Positions 40,762 through 48,949 of a DNA stretch of 64,000 nt are shown piece by piece. The stretch lies in NCBI RefSeq assembly GCF_003284725.1, contig NZ_PGTO01000002.1, forward strand, positions 62,001 to 126,000. Direction: 5' to 3'. The stretch comes from Paramagnetospirillum kuznetsovii (lineage in GTDB: Bacteria; Pseudomonadota; Alphaproteobacteria; Rhodospirillales; Magnetospirillaceae). Under the pieces are notes generated by a model. That model saw nothing but the letters and a program-made list of their open reading frames with translations, was not told the DNA's origin and did no database searches. The number at the start of each line of letters is the position of its first letter. Positions within the stretch are counted from its first letter, which is position 1. The translations under genes were made by a program, and so were the position numbers.

Positions 40762-42423
40762 CTACCCCATCAGGGCGGCGGCGGCGGCCCTGGCATGGTC
40801 GGTGACGGTCTCGCCCGCCAGCATGCGGGCGATTTCTTCTTGGCGTGCCTCGGCGGGCAACGGTTCGACGGCGGTAAAGACGGCACCGCCCTGTTCATGC
40901 TTGGCGACGCGGTAATGCTGGCTGCCCTTGGCGGCCACCTGGGGCGAATGGGTCACCACCAGCACCTGCAATCCCTGGGACAGGCGGCCGAGGCGCTCGC
41001 CCACGGCGGCGGCCACGGCGCCGCCGATGCCGGAATCCACCTCGTCGAACACGATGGTGGGCGTGCGCGACACCCGCGCCAGCACCACCTTCAAGGCCAG
41101 CATGAAGCGCGACAATTCGCCGCCCGAGGCGATCTTGCCCAGCGGGCCGGGCGGGCTGCCGGGATTGGTGGCCACTTCGAATCCCACGGAATCGAGACCC
41201 GAGGCGGTCCAGCCGGACTCGTCCAATGGGGTGACACGGGTCTGGAAGCGGGCCTTTTCCAGCTTCAGCGGCGGCAGTTCCGCCGCCACGGCGCCATCCA
41301 GCGCCGATGCCGCCTGACAGCGGGATTTGGACAGGGCGCGGGCCTGTTCGGTGTAGGTGGTCCGTGCCGCCTGTTCCTCGCGGGCGAGGCGGGCGAGATC
41401 GCCGCCGCCGCCTTCCAGTTCGGCCAGTTGACGGCCCAGGCGATCCTTCAGCAGCACCAGCTCGTCCACGGTGCAGCCATGCTTGCGCGCCGCCGAGCGC
41501 AGGGCGAACAGCCGTTCCTCCACCTTTTCCAGGTGGCGGGGATCGAGATCGATCTCGGCGGATGCGCGTTCCAGCAGGCTGGTGGCCTCGGCGGCCTCGA
41601 TGGCGGCGCGCTCCAGGGCGGCGATGACGGGGTCCAAGCGGCCTTCCGCCCGTTCCGCCACCCGTTCCAGGGCGCGCTGGGCCGAACGCAGGCTCGCCTC
41701 CACCTCGCCGCGCTGGGTGAGCGCGGTCTGGGCGGCGTTCATGGCTTCCAGCAGCTTCTCGCCATGCATCATGACGGCGCGGGATTGGGCCAGGGTCTCT
41801 TCCTCGCCGGATTTGGGGTCGAGGTCGGACAGATCCTCGAACATCTGACGCAGGGTCTCTTCCTCGGCGCGGGCCTTGGCCAGGGCCGCCTCGGCGGCTT
41901 CGCGGGATTTGGCGGCGGCCCGCCATGACTCCCAGGCGGTCGCCACCGCCGCCTTTTGCCCGGCCAAGACGCCGAAGGCGTCCAGCACGCCGAGATGGGT
42001 GGTGGAATCCAGCAGGCCGTGGCTTTCGAACTGGCCGTGGATTTCCACCAGTTCGTCGCCGATGCGGCGCAGCAGGCCGACGCTGACCGGCTGGTCGTTG
42101 ACATAGGCGCGCGAGCGTCCATCGGCGGTCAGCACCCGGCGCAGCACAAGCGGCGCGTCACCGGCATCCATGTCCTGTTCGGCCAGCAGGGCGCGGGCGG
42201 GATGGTCCAGGGGAGGGTCGAATTCGGCGCTGACCGAGGCCTGGGCAGCGCCATGGCGGACCAGGCCGGATTCGGCGCGTGCTCCGAGGGCGAGTCCAAG
42301 CGAATCCAGCAAGATGGACTTGCCTGCGCCGGTTTCACCGGTAAACACCGATAAGCCGCCCGCGAAGGACAGGTCGAGACGCTCGATCAGGACGACGTCA
42401 CGGATCGACAGCGAGACCAGCAT
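40762..42423 (-). CDS. recN: DNA repair protein RecN
   Basis: SMC-like ATPase of 553 aa acting early in double-strand break repair. Walker A is GETGAGKSILLDSLGLALGAR near residue 35, the signature motif is SGGELSRFMLALK near 440, Walker B is TIVFDEVDSGIGG, and long coiled-coil arms lie between (about 160-340). It begins directly after the bamD stop (TAG then ATG, no gap), so the two are co-transcribed, as in many alphaproteobacteria. Confidence 0.97.
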   Translation of the reverse strand: MLVSLSIRDVVLIERLDLSFAGGLSVFTGETGAGKSILLDSLGLALGARAESGLVRHGAAQASVSAEFDPPLDHPARALLAEQDMDAGDAPLVLRRVLTADGRSRAYVNDQPVSVGLLRRIGDELVEIHGQFESHGLLDSTTHLGVLDAFGVLAGQKAAVATAWESWRAAAKSREAAEAALAKARAEEETLRQMFEDLSDLDPKSGEEETLAQSRAVMMHGEKLLEAMNAAQTALTQRGEVEASLRSAQRALERVAERAEGRLDPVIAALERAAIEAAEATSLLERASAEIDLDPRHLEKVEERLFALRSAARKHGCTVDELVLLKDRLGRQLAELEGGGGDLARLAREEQAARTTYTEQARALSKSRCQAASALDGAVAAELPPLKLEKARFQTRVTPLDESGWTASGLDSVGFEVATNPGSPPGPLGKIASGGELSRFMLALKVVLARVSRTPTIVFDEVDSGIGGAVAAAVGERLGRLSQGLQVLVVTHSPQVAAKGSQHYRVAKHEQGGAVFTAVEPLPAEARQEEIARMLAGETVTDHARAAAAALMG

Positions 42424-43323
42424 CTACCAGAACTTGGCCCAGTTGAACCAACCTCCGCTGGTCTTGGCGGGGTCTTCCTTCTTGGGCTCTTCCGGCTTGG
42501 GTTTGTCGCTGGACCAGAAATTCAGCCAGCTCTTTTCCCGTTCCTTGCGCTTGGCCGGGTCCATGTCGCCATGCTCGACCATCGCATAGGTGTCCTGGTA
42601 CCAGTCGCTGCCGGGGAAATTGTGCCCCAGCACGGCGGCGGTCCTGGCGGCTTCGCCTTCCAGCCCGAGGATGGTGTAGATCTCCACCATGCGATGCAGC
42701 GCCTCGGCCACATGGGTGGTGGTCTGGTACTGTTCGGAGACCGCCTTGAAGCGGTTCAGCGCCGCCAGATATTGCTGGATGGTCAGGTAATAGCGGCCGA
42801 TGGCCATTTCCTTGCCGGCCACATGGTCGCGGGCAAGGTCGATCTTCAGCTTGGCATCGCGGGCATAGGGGCTGGTGGGGAAGCGATCAACCACTTCTTG
42901 CAAGGTCTTCAGGGACTGCTCGGTCATCTTCTGGTCGCGACCCACGTCGGTGATCTGCTCGTAGAAGCACAGACCCTTCAGGTAATAGGCATAAGCGACG
43001 TCGCGATTGCCGGGATGCAACTGGATGAAGCGGTCGAGAGCGATGATGGCGTCGTCGTATTTGTTGCGCTCGTACATCGCATAGGCGCCCATCAGCTGGG
43101 CCTTGGTGGCCCAAACCGAATAGGGATGCTGGCGATCCACCTCATCGAAGGCTTGGGCGGCCTTGTAGTATTCGCCCGCGTCGATGTTGTCCATGGCGGC
43201 GTTGTAAAGCTCTTCGACCGGCCGCTCCACATAGGTGTCCTTCTTGTCGGTGCAGGCGCCGACAAGCAAAAGGACAAAAAGCGCGAAGGCCGGGGCGTGA
43301 TGACGCAACAATGCCAGGATCAT
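42424..43323 (-). CDS. bamD: Outer-membrane assembly lipoprotein BamD
   Basis: Lipoprotein of 299 aa, component of the BAM complex that inserts beta-barrel proteins into the outer membrane. The signal peptide ends at the lipobox LLVGAC (Cys24). About five TPR-like repeats follow (YNAAMDNIDAGEYYKAAQAFDEVDRQHP, DAIIALDRFIQLHPGNRDVAYAYYL and others). A charged Lys/Pro/Glu-rich tail (KPKPEEPKKEDPAK) closes it. It is co-transcribed with recN, which follows without a gap. Confidence 0.94.
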   Translation of the reverse strand: MILALLRHHAPAFALFVLLLVGACTDKKDTYVERPVEELYNAAMDNIDAGEYYKAAQAFDEVDRQHPYSVWATKAQLMGAYAMYERNKYDDAIIALDRFIQLHPGNRDVAYAYYLKGLCFYEQITDVGRDQKMTEQSLKTLQEVVDRFPTSPYARDAKLKIDLARDHVAGKEMAIGRYYLTIQQYLAALNRFKAVSEQYQTTTHVAEALHRMVEIYTILGLEGEAARTAAVLGHNFPGSDWYQDTYAMVEHGDMDPAKRKEREKSWLNFWSSDKPKPEEPKKEDPAKTSGGWFNWAKFW

Positions 43324-43399
43324 GGAGACTCGTCGGAAGAGGGCGAAAGCGAGGACGCCGAACTATAGCACGGGAGCGCCGGAGGGGAAGAGCGAAGCC

Positions 43400-45610
43400 T
43401 CAACCCCGCAAGGCCTGGAGTTCGCTGATGGTGACCCGAAGGCGGGACGACAGCCCCACCGCCACGGCCTCGATGATGGTCAGCGCCAGACGGGGGTGTG
43501 TCTTGGCCAATTCGTCGAAGCCCGCGCGCGGCAGGACGAAGACGTCGGTGTCGGTCAGCGCCAGTCCGTCGGCCACATGGCCGCGATCCTCCACGAAGCC
43601 CATGCCGCCCATGATGTCGCCGGGGCCGCAGGTGGTCATGTGGTAGTTTTCCTTCTTGTGGATCGGCACCAGGATCTTGACGGCGCCGCGCCGCACCAGG
43701 AACAGGCCGTCATCGCCCTCGCCCGCCTTGAAGACCTTCTTGTCGGGCTTGAAGGACTGGGTCTGGATAATGGACTCCAGGGCCGTCATCTCGGCATCGG
43801 AGCATTTGGCGAAGACCCGCATGTCGCGCAGCTCCAGCGGCTTGACCTCGCTTTGATCCACCGGCAGCTGTTCAAGCTTTTGCGCCTCGACCCATTCCAG
43901 CGCCTCGTCCAGCTGGCGGAAGGCGAAGGCCTTGTTGGTGGGGCGCACCACGCCGGTATCCTTGAGGAATCGCTTCATCTTCAAGCCGCTGGGCAGGCCC
44001 TTGGGGATGTCGCAGAACACCAGATAGGCGTCGGTTTCCTCCAGACGATCCTTGATCTGCTCCAGCACATGGGTGGCGGTGATGTCCAGCGACTGGACCC
44101 GGCGCATGCTGAGGATGACGAATTTCCGGTGGCCGACCTCGGGTTCCAGCGCCGTGTGCAACTGACTGGCGGTGCCGAAGAACAGGCTGCCCTGCAACTC
44201 GAACACCACCGTCTCGCTGCCCTCGCGCTCCAGCTTCTCCATGTCCTGGCGCGAGCGCGAGCGCTTGGAGAAGATCTCGTTGCCCTCGATGCGGTGGCGC
44301 ACCACCGAGGAACGGGTCTGCTCGCGGATGAACAACAGGATGGCCAGCGCCACCCCGACCCCTGACGCGGCGATCAGGCTGCCGAAGATGGCCACCAGGA
44401 TGACCGACAGGATCACCAGGAAGTCGAACCGGGTCGAGCGGGTGAAGAAGAACGCCAGGCTGTGGCGATCGATCATGCGAAAGCCGATCACCATCAGGAT
44501 GGCGGCCAGGGCGGCGACCGGCACCCAGGCGATCAGGGGCGACAGCAGCAGGAAGGCCGCCAGCGAGAACAACCCGGCCAGCAGGCCGGAAAATTTGGAA
44601 TTGCCGCCGCTGGAAATGTTGATCAGCGACGCCCCCATGGTGCCTGCACCGGGAATGCCGCCGATCAGCGACGCGGCCATGTTGCCCAATCCCTGACCCA
44701 TCAGCTCGCGATTGGAGTTGTGGTGGGAATTGGTCATGGCATCGATGACGACGCAGGTCTTCAGGGTGTCGATGGACAGCAGCGCCGCCAGGGTCAGCGC
44801 GGGCACCGCCACCTTGACCACCAGACCCAGCCCCAAGCCGCTCATGGCGTGCCAGCGTTGGGTCACCGCGTCGCTCAGATTACTGTCGCCTCCGCCGAGG
44901 CTTCCCACCAGCAACGGGTTGCCGACGGTGTTCAGAAGGGCGGGGTCGCCAAGCGCCAGCAGCAGATAGGCGGCGATACCGGCCAGCAGGGCCAGGATGG
45001 CCGCCGGAACCGCCTTGGTCAGGCGTGGAGTCACCAGCATGGCAATGATGACCACGGTGCCGACCACCACGCTCTGCCAGCGCCATGCCGCGGGCATGGC
45101 CAGCGCGTCCAGCAATCCCGCGCCGCCGGGCGCTCCCAGGAATTTTGGAATCTGACTGCCGATGATGATCAGGCCGACGCCGCTCAGGTAACCGCTGACC
45201 ACCGGGAAGGGGATGAATTTGATCAACTGGCCGACCCGTGCCAGACCGAGGGCGATCTGTATGCCGCCAGCCATGATTCCGATCAGCCCCAGCAACAACA
45301 GCGCCAGACCGGGCGCCATGCCTTCCTTGGCGAAGCCCACCGCCAGGGCGGACAGCACCGCCGCCGCCGGGGCGCAAGGCGCGGTGATCAGCCGGGTGCT
45401 GCCGCCGAACAGCGGCGCCACCAGTCCCAGGGCCATGGCGCCGAGAATACCCGCAAGGGCGCCCTGCGCCGCCAGCGAGCCGCCGAGCGGTGAATATATC
45501 GCCACCCCGAAGGCGATGGCGGAGGGAAGGGCGACAAGCATGGCGGCAAGGCCGCCCCAAAGGTCGCCAACCAAATTCCGATTTGGCAGCTTGATTTCAT
45601 GCGCGGTCAT
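43400..45610 (-). CDS. SulP-family anion transporter with STAS and cyclic-nucleotide-binding-like domains
   Basis: Inner-membrane protein of 736 aa. Residues about 10-420 hold the SulP transport core (multiple hydrophobic helices from LWGGLAAMLVALPSAIAFGVAIYSPLGG), followed by a STAS domain (about 455-570; VFELQGSLFFGTASQLHTAL, VILSMRRVQSLDITA). A C-terminal cyclic-nucleotide-binding-like domain lies at about 600-720 (FKAGEGDDGLFLVRRGAVKILVP, YHMTTCGPGDIMGGMGFVEDR). Substrates of the family are sulfate, bicarbonate or dicarboxylates and cannot be told here. The added regulatory domain suggests control by a nucleotide signal. Confidence 0.9.
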   Translation of the reverse strand: MTAHEIKLPNRNLVGDLWGGLAAMLVALPSAIAFGVAIYSPLGGSLAAQGALAGILGAMALGLVAPLFGGSTRLITAPCAPAAAVLSALAVGFAKEGMAPGLALLLLGLIGIMAGGIQIALGLARVGQLIKFIPFPVVSGYLSGVGLIIIGSQIPKFLGAPGGAGLLDALAMPAAWRWQSVVVGTVVIIAMLVTPRLTKAVPAAILALLAGIAAYLLLALGDPALLNTVGNPLLVGSLGGGDSNLSDAVTQRWHAMSGLGLGLVVKVAVPALTLAALLSIDTLKTCVVIDAMTNSHHNSNRELMGQGLGNMAASLIGGIPGAGTMGASLINISSGGNSKFSGLLAGLFSLAAFLLLSPLIAWVPVAALAAILMVIGFRMIDRHSLAFFFTRSTRFDFLVILSVILVAIFGSLIAASGVGVALAILLFIREQTRSSVVRHRIEGNEIFSKRSRSRQDMEKLEREGSETVVFELQGSLFFGTASQLHTALEPEVGHRKFVILSMRRVQSLDITATHVLEQIKDRLEETDAYLVFCDIPKGLPSGLKMKRFLKDTGVVRPTNKAFAFRQLDEALEWVEAQKLEQLPVDQSEVKPLELRDMRVFAKCSDAEMTALESIIQTQSFKPDKKVFKAGEGDDGLFLVRRGAVKILVPIHKKENYHMTTCGPGDIMGGMGFVEDRGHVADGLALTDTDVFVLPRAGFDELAKTHPRLALTIIEAVAVGLSSRLRVTISELQALRG

Positions 45611-45712
45611 TGTGTCCCGCCCCCGGACAGACCCATTTCATGGAGCAAGTGTCATGCCCAATGTCACAAAACCGCAACAGTTTTCTTGTAGCAGCGGTTG
45701 AATGCACCGGGG

Positions 45713-47005
45713 CTAGTCTTCACCCGTCTTGACGATGGCCTTGCGCAGGCGCCGCACCCCCAGCCAGACGGCACCGGCGACCACCGGCAGGCCGATCAGT
45801 CCGGCGAGGTCGTAATCCACCGGCAGGCCGACGGACTTCAATCCCTTGGCCAGATAACCGATCAGGCCAAGCAGATAATAGCTGATGGCCACCACCGACA
45901 GGCCCTCGACGGTTTCTTGCAGGCGCAACTGTAATTCGGCGCGCCGGTTCATGGATTTGAGCAGGTCGCGGTTCTTTTCCTCCAGCGCGATGTCCACCCG
46001 GGTCCGCAGCAGGTCGCCCGCCCGCGACACCCGTGTCGCCAGCAGTTGCTGGCGCTCGGACACCGATTCGCAGGTCTTCATGGCGGGGCCGAGGCGGCGG
46101 TCGATGAATTCGGCGATGGTCTGCAGGCCGGGGATACGATCTTCCCGAAGCTCGGCGATGCGCTGGTTGACGATGGCGTAATAGGCCTTGGCGGCCGACA
46201 GGCGGAAGCTGGTGGCGGCGTCCAGTTGCTCGGCCTCGGCGGCCAGCCGGGTCAGGTGTTCCAGCAGGTCGCGGTCGTTCTGGGCGATATGGGGATCGGC
46301 CAATTGGGTGACGATGCCCGCCAGATCCCGGTCGATGCGGGCGATCTCGCCCGCCGCGTGGCGGGCCAGCGGAAAGGCCAGCAGCGCCATCATGCGATAG
46401 GTCTCGATCTCCAGCAGCCGCTGCATCAACCGTCCGGTCTGGCCCGCGGTGAGGCCGAGATCGTGCAGCACATAGCGGCCGAAGCCGTCGGCGTGCAGGC
46501 GGAAATCGGTCCAGGCTACTCCGGCGCCCCACAGAACCTTGCTGCCCACCAGGGGGTTGTTGTCGAAGATGGCGCCGAGATCATCGGGCAGGGTCTTGGT
46601 GACCGCCACATGGACGGCGGTGATCATCTCGCCCGGCAGGCTTTCCAGCCAGTCGGCGGGAAGCAGATCCAGCGCTCGGGCGGTGACGGGGAGGTCGAAC
46701 GGGTCGAACCGCATGAAGGTATAGGTGGAGAATTCGCTGTGGCGCTCCCAGCGCAGGCGAAAGCCGCCAAGGTCGCGCAGAAAGTAGCTGGCGCCGTCGC
46801 CCGGCGGTTCGGCGCCGTGGCTGATCAGCAGGCTGGCAAGATGGGCGCGCTCGTCCTCGGGAGAGCCGTGCAACATGGCGATGCGCGACGCCCTGACCGG
46901 AGCGTTCAGCGATTCATAGGGGCGCGCATGGACCTCGCCGGCCAGGATGCGGCGCTGGCTATGTTCGCGAAAGCCGATGGTCCGGATTGGCGCGGCTTCG
47001 GTCAT
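45713..47005 (-). CDS. DUF3422 family membrane-anchored protein
   Basis: Protein of 430 aa of the DUF3422 family, function unknown. The N-terminal family signature is REHSQRRILAGEVHARPYESL. The middle contains a long helical/coiled region (about 220-360), and the C-terminus has two hydrophobic segments (VAISYYLLGLIGYLAKGL and YDLAGLIGLPVVAGAVWLGV) likely anchoring it in the inner membrane. The ATG at 47005 opens directly onto the family N-terminus. It is divergent from tldD. Confidence 0.85.
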   Translation of the reverse strand: MTEAAPIRTIGFREHSQRRILAGEVHARPYESLNAPVRASRIAMLHGSPEDERAHLASLLISHGAEPPGDGASYFLRDLGGFRLRWERHSEFSTYTFMRFDPFDLPVTARALDLLPADWLESLPGEMITAVHVAVTKTLPDDLGAIFDNNPLVGSKVLWGAGVAWTDFRLHADGFGRYVLHDLGLTAGQTGRLMQRLLEIETYRMMALLAFPLARHAAGEIARIDRDLAGIVTQLADPHIAQNDRDLLEHLTRLAAEAEQLDAATSFRLSAAKAYYAIVNQRIAELREDRIPGLQTIAEFIDRRLGPAMKTCESVSERQQLLATRVSRAGDLLRTRVDIALEEKNRDLLKSMNRRAELQLRLQETVEGLSVVAISYYLLGLIGYLAKGLKSVGLPVDYDLAGLIGLPVVAGAVWLGVRRLRKAIVKTGED

Positions 47006-47095
47006 TGCCCATATAGCTCCAATGAGAGATGCTTGAGTCCTTGACAAGGTTTACACCGGACAGCCCCCGGCTGCCAATTTTCATCAGGAGCCGTC

Positions 47096-48529
47096 ATGCC
47101 CCACGCCGCCATGGCCCACGCGTTGTTCTTCGACCGCGCCGGGCTCGACGAGACCCAGCTGCGCCGTCTGGTGGCCGAAGGCCTGGCCGGTGCCGATGAC
47201 GGGGAATTGTTCCTGGAATACCGCCAGTCCGAGACGGTGGTGCTTGACGACGGCCAGATCAAGAGCGCCAGTTTCGACACCGCCCAGGGGTTCGGACTGC
47301 GCGCCGTGGCGGGCGAGGCGCACGGCTATGCCCACGGCACCGAACTCAGCGCCGACGCCATCCGCCGGGCGGGCGTCACCGTCCGCGCCGTCCATGGCGG
47401 TCGGTCGGGCCATATGGCCGAGGGACCGCACCGGCTGGCGCGGCCGCTTTACACCTCGCTCAACCCGCTGTCGCACGTGGTCTTCGAGGACAAGGTCAAG
47501 CTGCTGGAAGAGATCGACGCCTATGCCCGGGGCAAGGACAGCCGCATCCGTCAGGTCTCGGCCTCGCTGTCGGGGTCGTGGCAGGCGGTCTGCATCATCC
47601 GCCCCGACGGCGCCTTGGCCGCCGATATCCGGCCCATGGTGCGCCTCAACGTCAGCGTCGTCCTGGGCGAGGGCGATCGCATGGAGACCGGCGGACACGG
47701 CATCGGCGGCCGCATCGCCTATGGCGGGGTCATGAGCCCGGCCGACTGGCGCCATTGCGTGGACGAGGCGTTGCGCCAGGCCGAGGTTAATCTCGGCTCC
47801 ATTCCGGCCCCGGCCGGGGAAATGAGCGTGGTGCTGGGGCCGGGCTGGCCCGGCGTCATGCTGCACGAGGCGGTGGGTCACGGCTTGGAGGGCGACTTCA
47901 ACCGCAAATCCACCTCCGCCTTCGCGGGCAAGATCGGGCAAAGGGTGGCGTCACCGGGCGTCACCGTCATCGACGACGGCACTATTCCCGACCGCCGCGG
48001 TTCCATTTCCATCGACGACGAGGGCACGCCCTCGGCCCGCAACGTGCTGATCGAGGACGGCATCCTGGTCGGCTATCTGCAAGACCGCCTGAACGCCCGG
48101 CTGATGGGCGTCGCCCCCACCGGCAACGGGCGGCGCCAATCCTATGCCCACGCCCCCATACCGCGCATGACCAACACCTTCATGCTGGCGGGTGACAAGG
48201 AGCCGGGCGAAATCATCGCCTCGGTCAAGAAGGGCCTCTACGCCGTCAATTTCGGCGGCGGCCAGGTGGACATCACCAGCGGAAAATTCGTCTTCTCGGC
48301 CTCCGAGGCCTATCTGATCGAGAACGGCAAGGTCGGCCAAGCGGTCAAGGGCGCCACCCTGATCGGCAACGGCCCCGATGCCCTGACCCGCGTCTCCATG
48401 ATCGGCAATGACCTGATGCTGGATCCCGGCATTGGTACCTGTGGCAAGGACGGCCAGGGCGTGCCGGTAGGGGTCGGGCAGCCGACCCTGAGAATGGACG
48501 GCCTCACCATCGGCGGAACCGCCGTATGA
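47096..48529 (+). CDS. tldD: Metalloprotease TldD
   Basis: Zinc protease of 477 aa, catalytic half of the TldD/TldE complex that degrades unfolded peptides and matures some ribosomally made peptides and antitoxins. The active-site motif HEAVGHGLEGD (HExxxH, His257, Glu258, His262) is intact, and the C-terminal Cys ligand is in GTCGKDGQGVPVGVGQPTLRM. AGGAG precedes the ATG by seven bases. TldE is not in the window. Confidence 0.95.
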   Translation: MPHAAMAHALFFDRAGLDETQLRRLVAEGLAGADDGELFLEYRQSETVVLDDGQIKSASFDTAQGFGLRAVAGEAHGYAHGTELSADAIRRAGVTVRAVHGGRSGHMAEGPHRLARPLYTSLNPLSHVVFEDKVKLLEEIDAYARGKDSRIRQVSASLSGSWQAVCIIRPDGALAADIRPMVRLNVSVVLGEGDRMETGGHGIGGRIAYGGVMSPADWRHCVDEALRQAEVNLGSIPAPAGEMSVVLGPGWPGVMLHEAVGHGLEGDFNRKSTSAFAGKIGQRVASPGVTVIDDGTIPDRRGSISIDDEGTPSARNVLIEDGILVGYLQDRLNARLMGVAPTGNGRRQSYAHAPIPRMTNTFMLAGDKEPGEIIASVKKGLYAVNFGGGQVDITSGKFVFSASEAYLIENGKVGQAVKGATLIGNGPDALTRVSMIGNDLMLDPGIGTCGKDGQGVPVGVGQPTLRMDGLTIGGTAV

Positions 48530-48559
48530 CCTTAGTTTGGGTAGGTATGTTTACTCCCT

Positions 48560-48619
48560 ATGGATGAAGAGGAGTCGTTCGTTTTGCATCGCAATATACC
48601 GATGCACGGATACCCCTAA
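48560..48619 (+). other. Possible 19-codon leader peptide in a structured leader
   Basis: ATG at 48560 opens a 19-codon frame (MDEEESFVLHRNIPMHGYP) ending at TAA 48617-48619, within a stretch that also holds the hairpin TGCATCG/CGATGCA (48585-48591, 48600-48606). A terminator follows 30 bases later. No run of a single amino acid suggests classic attenuation, so this may be chance. Confidence 0.25.
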
Positions 48620-48649
48620 GAAAATTAAGGGACTAGGGTTTGGGCATGG

Positions 48650-48684
48650 AAAGGGCACGCCATTGGCGTCGCCCTTTATTTTTT
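48650..48684 (+). terminator. Terminator-like hairpin between tldD and the small Cys-rich ORF
   Basis: AAAGGGC-ACGCC (48650-48661) pairs with GGCGT-C-GCCCTTT (48665-48677) with one bulged C, followed by ATTTTTT. It ends 19 bases before the ATG of the next ORF, so it either closes the tldD transcript or controls that ORF. Confidence 0.8.
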
Positions 48685-48703
48685 GAAATCAGGACCGATT
48701 GCC

Positions 48704-48949
48704 ATGACCAAATACGGCCCCAAAGAAGGCCCCTGCGGCTGGGAGCAGCGAGTTTCCGATTTGGAACTGGAGGAACTGCACCACGTCTTGAATTGCGCCT
48801 CTGAACGTGGATGCAATCTATGTGTCCGCTGCAGCGAGCGCGCCCTCGAAAACCTCCTGACCATCGCGCGTCGGGAACGCACCTTCGGCTTCCTGGCGCT
48901 GGAGCGCCTTGAGATGGACATGGATATGTCGGGGATGCTGGGCCTCTAA
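48704..48949 (+). CDS. Small Cys-rich hypothetical protein, 81 aa
   Basis: Protein of 81 aa beginning MTKYGPKEGPCGWEQRV. A Cys cluster NCASERGCNLCVRC (spacing C-x5-C-x2-C-x2-C) in the middle could bind zinc or an Fe-S cluster. Two helices flank it (VSDLELEELHHVL; ERALENLLTIARRE). The C-terminus is Met-rich (EMDMDMSGMLGL). No family is recognised. It follows a terminator hairpin by 19 bases and overlaps by four bases the 3' end of cca on the other strand. Confidence 0.55.
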   Translation: MTKYGPKEGPCGWEQRVSDLELEELHHVLNCASERGCNLCVRCSERALENLLTIARRERTFGFLALERLEMDMDMSGMLGL

